From contig JADNRY010000068.1 in NCBI GenBank assembly GCA_015501585.1, forward strand, positions 124,001 through 188,000: 64,000 bases of DNA. The letters are read 5' to 3'. A model generated the notes under the pieces. It did no database searches. It worked only from the letters and a program-made list of their open reading frames with translations, and was not told the origin of the DNA. This document shows positions 57,139 through 64,000 of the stretch, in pieces (position 1 is the first letter of the stretch; each line of letters opens with the position of its first letter). This DNA is from Rhodocollybia butyracea (taxonomy: Eukaryota; Basidiomycota; Agaricomycetes; Agaricales; Omphalotaceae). The position numbers and the translations under genes were made by a program.

Positions 57139-57869
57139 CTACTTTAAGTAATAAATAAGATATAGATCTAATGTAATGATAAGCCCATGGGAGAGATAAG
57201 ATATTGATAGATAAGATAAAATATATGATAAAGCAAATGAATAGAAATCTGTGACAGATCTGTCAATCTGCGAGAGGGGCATGGCGGTAAATGTGAGGGA
57301 GTTTCTTACTGCACTTGGCCATGCCGCACAACTAAAGAAGATGGTGAGCTCGTATATTTTGTACTGAAAGGCACTAACCCTAACTGTGAGTTTGGCGAAG
57401 GTCACAGGTCCTTCCTTTGCTTTTATCTCTCCTAAGCCAATGGTCAAGGGGTGGCAGGTATCGGCATTGCTGGGATTGTGACAGTGTGTAAACTGGTTGA
57501 GGTCGAAGTCTGAGATCTGCTTTCTTGCCAAAGCCGTCAAAAAGATGCCAAGTATGGCTTTCCCCCTTTCTGGCGTATCACGATGGACTGGAGGGAGGGG
57601 CGCGGTGGAGGTAGGTTTTTGGCTATAGAGGACTGTATAATGCATATGGGTGCATTTAGACTGAGTTGATGCACGCTGACTTTGGTATTTAAACCATCAG
57701 TATTGCTGGCTGGTAGCCAAATAGGAGTGTGGTTTCTACCCAAATTGGGAAAGGTTTCTGAAGCCCTGAGTGGTACATAAATTTTTGTGCAAGATTCCGG
57801 AACAAAGTCACAGGGAATTGCAAAAGGAAAAGGGTTGATTTTATTTCTCTTTTGCTTTCCTCCTTCCAC
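57139..57869 (-). CDS. Unknown protein frame, probably one gene with a frame break
   Basis: A minus frame from 57,869 (NPFPFAIPCDFVPESCTKIY, RNHTPIWLPASNTDGL) and one ending at 57,139 (ARKQISDFDLNQFTHCHNPS, LTIGLGEIKAKEGPVTFAKL) overlap near 57.6 kb and could be joined by a single shift or a short intron. The composition looks protein-like but I recognise no family. 57.9-58.2 kb holds nothing I can name. Confidence 0.35.
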
Positions 57870-58227
57870 TACTACCCGCTTTCACCCCCCAACTTAGTGT
57901 CACTGTCTCCTCCTGTTAGTTGTAGTTTCTCATGCTTGTGGTTGTTGTTGGGAGTAGCGTCCACTGCTGGTGTTTTCCGAAGGCAAGTTAGATTTGAAAA
58001 TATCCTTGTGCCCAATTTAATCTGTCGTTAGCATAAACAATGACTTTACATGATCAAAAAGGTTTTATTTTCCCACACCTTTCATGGAGGCAAAAGATGA
58101 TATTTTACAGGGGACAAAATTGCTGCAAAATGAACTGAAAAATGTAATATGTTTCCTAGCCTTTTACAGCAGAGAAATACTGATATCTTGGCAGTGTATT
58201 GACCCCCTGGGGCAGGCTGTACCGGGC

Positions 58228-58345
58228 ATTTACCAACCTTGGTACTACCGGATCGGGTAGTACCAAGGTCTGGTAATACCAAGGTCGGTACTACCGAGGC
58301 CCAGGTGCCAGGGGTCCTGGTCTGGTACTACCACCTCGGTACTAC
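58228..58345. repeat. Cluster of GGTACTACC / GGTAGTACC motifs
   Basis: Near-palindromic 9-mers in both orientations are spaced by 5-20 bp (CTACCGGATCGGGTAGTACC and variants). A related cluster lies at 61,988-62,092. The two flank foldback copy C at a distance and may be remains of yet another element. Confidence 0.7.
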
Positions 58346-58552
58346 CGGATTGAAATTTTCAAATCTCTTTTCTGGGGCCCAGAGCCATCCCCGTCAACCC
58401 CTACAGGCTACCAGTCATCCCTTGCACTAGACTATTCATTGGGCATCATTTGCCTGCTAAATAGCCTCACAGCCTGATCACTGATGGCTGCATGATTCCT
58501 GCAGCCAGAGCCCACCACCACCAGAATATATTTTCTACAACTGATTGATAAC

Positions 58553-61531
58553 ACTTCAGGCAACCACATATTTGGTCTTATTAGTCTGCACTTTTGTTAC
58601 ATTGACCTTGCTAAAAAGACCCAAAAACCTAGGCAAAACCTGGGCAGCTAGGTCATGACCTTGGGATTTAGGTCATGACCTTGGGATTTAGGTCATGACC
58701 TAAAAAATTGGTCATGACCTAGGTCAGGTTGGTCTTTTCCTGGGGTTGGTAGGTCATGGCCTGGGGTGAGATAGGATACAGCCTAGGTGGGGCAGGGCAT
58801 GGTCTAGGTGAGGGAGGGGATGGTCTAGGTGAGGGAGGGGATGGTCTAGGAGGGGGAGGGTATAGTCTAGGAGGAGGAGGTTATGGTCTAGGAGGGGGAT
58901 ATATAGTTAGTTTAAGAGGTGAAGGGTGAGAGTGGAGGATGGTGAGATAGAGAATATAAGCAAGAATGAAATATCATAGAATCATGACAAGAAATGTGTA
59001 GTAACATATTGGGATTATTGGGATTTTTTACATATCTGTAGATTATGACAAGATCAAGCTAAGTCACAGTGCCCTGTTCTGGGTTGTCAGGCAAGAATGT
59101 GACTTACCTGACCTAGCTGATTCAGGTCATGACCTACTTTTTTAGGTCATGACCTAGGTGAACTAGGTCATGACCTACCTGACCTAGGTCATGACCTACT
59201 TGACCTAGGTCATGACCTGGTGAACTAGGTCATGACCTACATGACCTGGATGAACTAGGTCATGACCTGGGTGGACTAGGTCATGACCTACCTGACCTAG
59301 GTCATGACCTGGATGAACTAGGTCATGACCTGGGTGGACTAGGTCATGACCTACCTGGCCTAAGTCATGACCCAAGCCAATTTAAAAATTACTAAATTAG
59401 GAAATTTTTCCATTTTTGCAGTGGATGAGGTCAAAGCTGTTTTTATTACCAAATAAGGCAATTTTCAAACACCTTAACCGATTTTATGTTTTTTTAATAG
59501 AGTTAGATACATTTGGAAATTTTTATAAATTACTATATTAGGCAATTTTATTTCAATAGACTTTTATTTCTTAATTAGGTTGCAGTGGATGAGGCCAAAG
59601 CTGTTTTCATTGCCTAATTGAGAAGTGACAAATTTGTAGTGGATGACGTCAAAGCTCATTTCATTACTTATTTGAAAATGACAAATCTTTTGCAGTGGAA
59701 TGAGGTCAAAGCTCATTTCATTACTTATTTGAAAATGACAAATCTTTTGCAGTGGATGAGGTCAAAGCTGTTTTCACTACCCAATTAAGAAATGACAAAA
59801 CTGAACACACAAACTGTGTACACTCTTTTCCTAAGGACAATAGCTTGTGGTAGACATCCAGACCTTTTGTTTATACACAGAATAGGTTGCTCACCTAAAA
59901 TGAAGCCAATCCTGTGGTGGGAAGGGGCTGGATTGCAAAATATCTTTTGGATAACCTTTGATTGTAGTGGATGAGGCCAAAGCTGTATGCCCATAAAAGG
60001 AAATCAATGAAAAGTGTTGAGTCTAAAGATTGCTTGATATAACATGCAGATTGGCATGGATAAGGGTGATCCTTTTCATCCCCTAATGCCCTAATGTGCT
60101 GTCTACCCTTTCTGAGTCTCAGATATATTTAGATGGCCACTGGGAGATCAGTCTTTATTAACCTTTGAACTTTCTCATCAAAAACCCTCATTTTTTCGAA
60201 ATTAGAGGATAAGTATCAAAGCATCCAGGGCAGGGTGGGCCACAGGCTTCTAGGACATTGTACCCTGGTATAATAGGTACATTTAGACGACTCAGGAGTA
60301 GCCTATAGTGTCCTGGGAGAGTGGATAATAAGTGATACCTGTCTAATTAGGCATAAATTTCGCTTTTTTGCCTGTTAAATCATTAATAGTGGGAGCTGTA
60401 GGCAAGAGAAGACTTGTTTGTAAATTGGCTTATTTGGTAATAAAAACAGCTTTGACCTCATCCACTTCAAAAATGGAAAAATTTCCTAATTTAGTAATTT
60501 TTAAATTGGCTTGGGTCATGACTTAGGCCAGGTAGGTCATGACCTAGTCCACCCAGGTCATGACCTAGTTCATCCAGGTCATGACCTAGGTCAGGTAGGT
60601 CATGACCTAGGTCAAGTAGGTCATGACCTAGGTCAAGTAGGTCATGACCTAGTTCACCCAGGTCATGACCTAGGTCAAGTAGGTCATGACCTAGTTCACC
60701 CAGGTCATGACCTAGTTCACCCAGGTCATGACCTAGTTCACCCAGGTCATGACCTAGGTCAAGTAGGTCATGACCTAGTTCACCCAGGTCATGACCTAGG
60801 TCAAGTAGGTCATGACCTAGTTCACCCAGGTCATGACCTAGGTCAGGTAGGTCATGACCTAGTTCACCCAGGTCATGACCTAAAAAGTAGGTCATGACCT
60901 GAATCAGCTAGGTCAGGTAAGTCACATTCTTGCCTGACAACCCAGAACAGCGCACTGTGACTTAGCTTGATCTTGTCATAATCTACAGATATGTAAAAAA
61001 TCCCAATAATCCCAATATGTTACTATACATTTCTTGTCATGATTCTATGATATTTCATTCTTGCTTATATTCTCTATCTCACCATCCTCCACTCTCACCC
61101 TTCACCTCTTAAACTAACTATATATCCCCCTCCTAGACCATAACCTCCTCCTCCTAGACTATACCCTCCCCATCCTAGACCATCCCCTCCCTCACCTAGA
61201 CCATCCCCTCCCTCACCTAGACCATCCCCTCCCTCACCTAGACCATGCCCTGCCCCACCTAGGCCATATCCTATCTCACCCCAGGCCATGACCTACCAAC
61301 CCCAGGAAAAGACCAACCTGACCTAGGTCATGACCAATTTTTTAGGTCATGACCTAATTCCCAGGTCATGACCTAAATCCCAAGGTCATGACCTAATTCC
61401 CAGGTCATGACCTAAATCCCAAGGTCATGACCTAGCTGCCTGGGTTTTGCCTAGGTTTTTGGGTCTTTTTAGTAAGGTCAATGTAACAAAAGTGCAGACT
61501 AATAAGACCAAATATGTGGGTGACTGAACTG
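58553..61531. mobile_element. Foldback transposon F2, copy C, with 8-bp target-site duplication
   Basis: Ends are ACTTCAGGCAACCACAT on the left and ATGTGGGTGACTGAACTG on the right, as in copy A. TTGATAAC lies outside both ends (58,545-58,552 and 61,532-61,539). The left arm is nearly full length (to about 60,415); the right arm lacks about 0.85 kb of its inner part, so the unit is 2,979 bp. Palindrome arrays lie at 59,125-59,370 and 60,515-60,900, with outer clusters at both ends. Confidence 0.85.
60515..60905. repeat. AGGTCATGACCT palindrome array in copy C
   Basis: About 18 units with almost strict 21-bp spacing. Seven-residue periodic frames (GHDLGQV, GHDLVHP) are open on both strands because 21 is a multiple of three; they are not genes. 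Confidence 0.9.
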
Positions 61532-61539
61532 TTGATAAC

Positions 61540-61911
61540 CTGAAACCTGTTGTTAGTTGAGTCTATGACTGTGTACAATCATACAGTACATTTATTTAGC
61601 AATTTTACAGGTTTTAAATGTTTCTATAACAATACATAATAAATATTGCAAGATGGGTGGGTAGAAAGACAGTACTGTATGCTCTTTGCTATGACCCCTC
61701 TTATTGTTCTTTGAAGTATACCTCCGTTGATAGTTGGAACTTGAGCTGGAAAGAATACCTTTTATTCAAAGTTGACTAATTAAAACCAAAGTCTCATTAT
61801 TACCAAACCATGGAAGAAGGAATTTCACTTTGGTCTATGAATGTTATATGCCTACTTCAGTCAAGGTGAAGTTGGATAAATAGGCATGGTGTATGTAGGG
61901 CTTTGTGGATT
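61540..61911. other. AT-rich stretch without a gene
   Basis: No recognised feature between foldback copy C and the KDZ gene. Confidence 0.4.
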
Positions 61912-64000
61912 TTATCTGTACAGAGTATTATTACTGAATAAATATCTATTACAACTGTTTTTGGATTCTAATAGCTCCATAATATGAAGTCGGGGTACTA
62001 CTTCCAGGTCTGGTAGTACCAGACCCTGTAGTACCAGACTGGTAGTACCAGAATTGGTAGCACCAGAGTCAGTAGTACCGTGCCCAATAACTTTATATAG
62101 TGGCAAACATATTATTATCATTACAATATAGATAGAGTTACATATCACCAAAACTCTGTGCATCTGCAAGTGCCAGGGTGTCCATATGCTCAACGAATCC
62201 CTTATCAAATCATCATCATCAAACTGATAGCCATCTTCCTCCATTTCCTGCAACACTTCTACCTGGTCCGCATCTGTCTCCTGTTCAATCTCCATCCACT
62301 GTGCTGGTTCAGGCCCTATGAAGCTAGGTCTAACGTCTGCTGGGAGATTTGACAATGCTTGAGTCCAGCCTAAACCCAGCTGAATGAGATTGGTGCATTG
62401 TTCATTCAGTTGAAAGAGTAGATTAGCATCTAAAGAGGTGATAATTTGATTGAACAAGTTCCTAGAAAAAAAAACTAGTTTCATACCATCAGTTGTGCTC
62501 ATTCCAAACACTAATGTATCCCATTCCTCCTGGAACCACTCTCCTAAAACTGAGAGTTCATACCTCAAACACTGCAATTCATCAACCGAGCAATCCCAAA
62601 GCAGTATTCCTCCGATGCCAGTCCTCACCTGCTCATCTGACAACCATAGCGGCACCTCAACAAGGTCATCAGAATCACCTAAACCAATATCATCCCAGAT
62701 TGCATCATCGTCGTCTAGATCAAAGAGCTTATCCATCAGAATTGGTCGAGGTACCACAGCATTGGAAGGGGCTCTACGCGCCTTCACCGCTGTGGCCATA
62801 CGGACTTGAAGTTGATTGAATTGTTGAGCAACACTCTGAATCCCGGGATTGCAGCGCTTGACACTACTTTCAGTGTGATTGTGCAGTTTCCGTTCTGAAG
62901 CTAAGACAAAACACATTACGCCCTGGTACATCAAAAAAGAAGTCTACTCAACTGTTAAGTTGTAGTCGAAACATGCGTTCCGATTGGTCCCGCTCAAATT
63001 TACAAGACTGGAACCTTTGACGCAGGCATAATTTGAGAGCACGTGCATTCATAAGGTCAGTGATAAACTGACTTGAAGCCAGGTGATTGTAGCGTTTCTT
63101 GCCTTACACACCGAAGGCGCGCTCCCTCGCCGACAGAGATTGCTGGACACTAGCCAGTTTGTCACGTAACTCTGGTAGTTCCAGATCTGCTTCTGCAATT
63201 TTGTACAGCTCCGAATCGCGACAAGTGAGAACACACTGGAGATCTTTGATGCTGTCATGGAGGGTATCTCGGGCTTTGCGCAAACGCAGAGTTTCTTCCA
63301 CTGCTTTTTGCCCAGCGGAATGAGATTGACCTAATGAAACATTAATGTTAGCAAGGTCTAAATAATAATTGGATTGCGAGTCATACGTGGTAGAGGCCGC
63401 GTAACAGCATGCTTCTGCATTTCCCACTGTTCTCGCAGAAATTCTGGACTACGCATGGAGAAATCAACATCTTGCTGAGCTTCCTGATGCCTAGCCTGAG
63501 CGTTGTTCCATTTTTGAGCAAGCCATATACCATAGCCTCTTAAGCTTTCATTGTCGGCAAACTGAATTTGTGAGTCAAGCGTATAAAGGCGAATATGATG
63601 CTGCAACTATTATTTAGCTCGAGACTACAAAAGTGAGGAAACACCATACCCCACAGACCCTCAGGAAAGCTATGAGCTTACTGATTGAGTGCCAGAAGCA
63701 TTCACAACCCTCGCCATCCAAAAGACCAAATCCACAGCATTTCCGAGGATGATAGATATATTGACATGCCCATCCATGTCTAAAAGCATGAAACACTGAG
63801 ATAGCAAAAGCTAATCGAGGAAGATGTTCCTTGAGGAAGCCCCACTTAACGCAGCTTTGTTCAAGTTGGCAGCCAATATAATACAGTAGCCCAACAGTGT
63901 AAGCTGGAGGTAGATGTTGAAAGAGCTTGTCCACGAGTGCATACACGTAGTATTGCCGTTCCCCTGCAGTGGTCATGTTGGCAAGCCAGAGAATGCAGTC
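61912..64000 (-). CDS. KDZ transposase, C-terminal part (runs off the right edge)
   Basis: Minus-strand exons keep the family order. The core has VGLLYYIGCQLEQSCVKWGF, FAISVFHAFRHGWACQ, YHPRKCCGFGLLDGEGCECF (the family usually has GEGCER, so an Arg-to-Cys change) and ISKLIAFLRVCG. An intron (63,607-63,649) leads to LQHHIRLYTLDSQI and the QW...Q segment; a 28-bp intron (63,361-63,388) leads to the coiled coil LRLRKARDTLHDSI to LSARERAFGV. Then come LMNARALKLCLRQRFQSCKF and, after a short intron, ERKLHNHTESSVKRCNPGIQ, LFDLDDDDAIWDDIGLGDSD and VPLWLSDEQVRTGIGGILLW. No stop interrupts the seen exons. The last residues run into a GGTAGTACC repeat, so the true stop may be earlier than 61,912. N-terminal half lies outside the window. 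Confidence 0.8.
61988..62092. repeat. GGTAGTACC repeat cluster overlapping the KDZ 3' end
   Basis: Five spaced copies of GGTAGTACCAG-like units, related to the cluster at 58.2 kb. It extends the transposase frame with a repetitive tail and suggests insertion into, or growth at, the 3' end of the gene. Confidence 0.65.

Noticed and set aside
60491..60897. Repetitive GHDLGELGHDLLDL-like proteins on both strands
   Set aside because: By-product of the 21-bp palindrome array, which is open in several frames because the period is a multiple of three.
60515..60905. CRISPR array
   Set aside because: Repeats are palindromic, spacers are repeated instead of unique, the unit is 21 bp, and the genome is eukaryotic with no cas genes.

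Overview
This window reads as nuclear DNA of a mushroom-forming basidiomycete (Agaricomycetes). The evidence is two KDZ-type transposases, a Plavaka-type (CMC/CACTA-like) transposase, a FunK1-type kinase, two broken TET/JBP-like 2-oxoglutarate/Fe(II) dioxygenase genes, Ty3/Gypsy gag-pol remains and many short GT-AG introns of about 28-100 bp. It is repeat-rich accessory sequence. Few genes look intact: the Ulp1-like protease at 26.9-28.5 kb is the best, and the partial KDZ transposase at the right edge also looks sound.

Layout. 1.5-5.4 kb: a giant foldback element with a nearly perfect inner palindrome; its right arm carries a tRNA gene and a TET/JBP dioxygenase fragment. 6.1-11.0 kb: a Plavaka element bounded by 32-bp inverted termini, with a four-exon transposase carrying one stop codon and a 200-bp tandem duplication of a tRNA-like gene. 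11.9-13.2 kb: a decayed copy of the Ulp1-like gene. 15.1-18.7 kb: a foldback transposon made of two inverted arms packed with 12-bp palindromes and flanked by a 9-bp target-site duplication. 18.8-20.2 kb: a broken gene resembling the replication factor Sld3/Treslin. 24.3-26.5 kb: a FunK1-like kinase with apparent frame breaks. 26.9-28.5 kb: an intact-looking Ulp1-family cysteine protease. 28.7-30.6 kb: minisatellite and a 165-bp satellite.

30.7-43.8 kb is a 13-kb composite element with long inverted ends, a decayed CxC2-type KDZ transposase on the right, and a decayed TET/JBP dioxygenase plus unrecognised genes on the left. It appears to sit inside the 5' LTR of the Gypsy element whose gag-pol remains follow at 44.1-48.5 kb (itself broken by a 305-bp MITE). 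48.9-51.1 kb: a small hairpin joined to half of a second foldback copy. 51.1-56.3 kb: fragments of unknown genes and a second Gypsy gag with its LTR. 58.6-61.5 kb: a third foldback copy with an 8-bp target-site duplication. 61.9-64.0 kb: the C-terminal part of a second KDZ transposase that runs off the window.

How the parts relate: transposases of two DNA transposon classes are intermixed with non-coding foldback elements that must have been mobilised in trans. TET/JBP-like genes lie in or beside the mobile DNA, as already reported for KDZ elements of basidiomycetes. The clearest unexplained feature is the foldback family: coding-free inverted arms, dense 12-bp palindrome arrays with about a 21-bp period, and target-site duplications proving that whole units moved.
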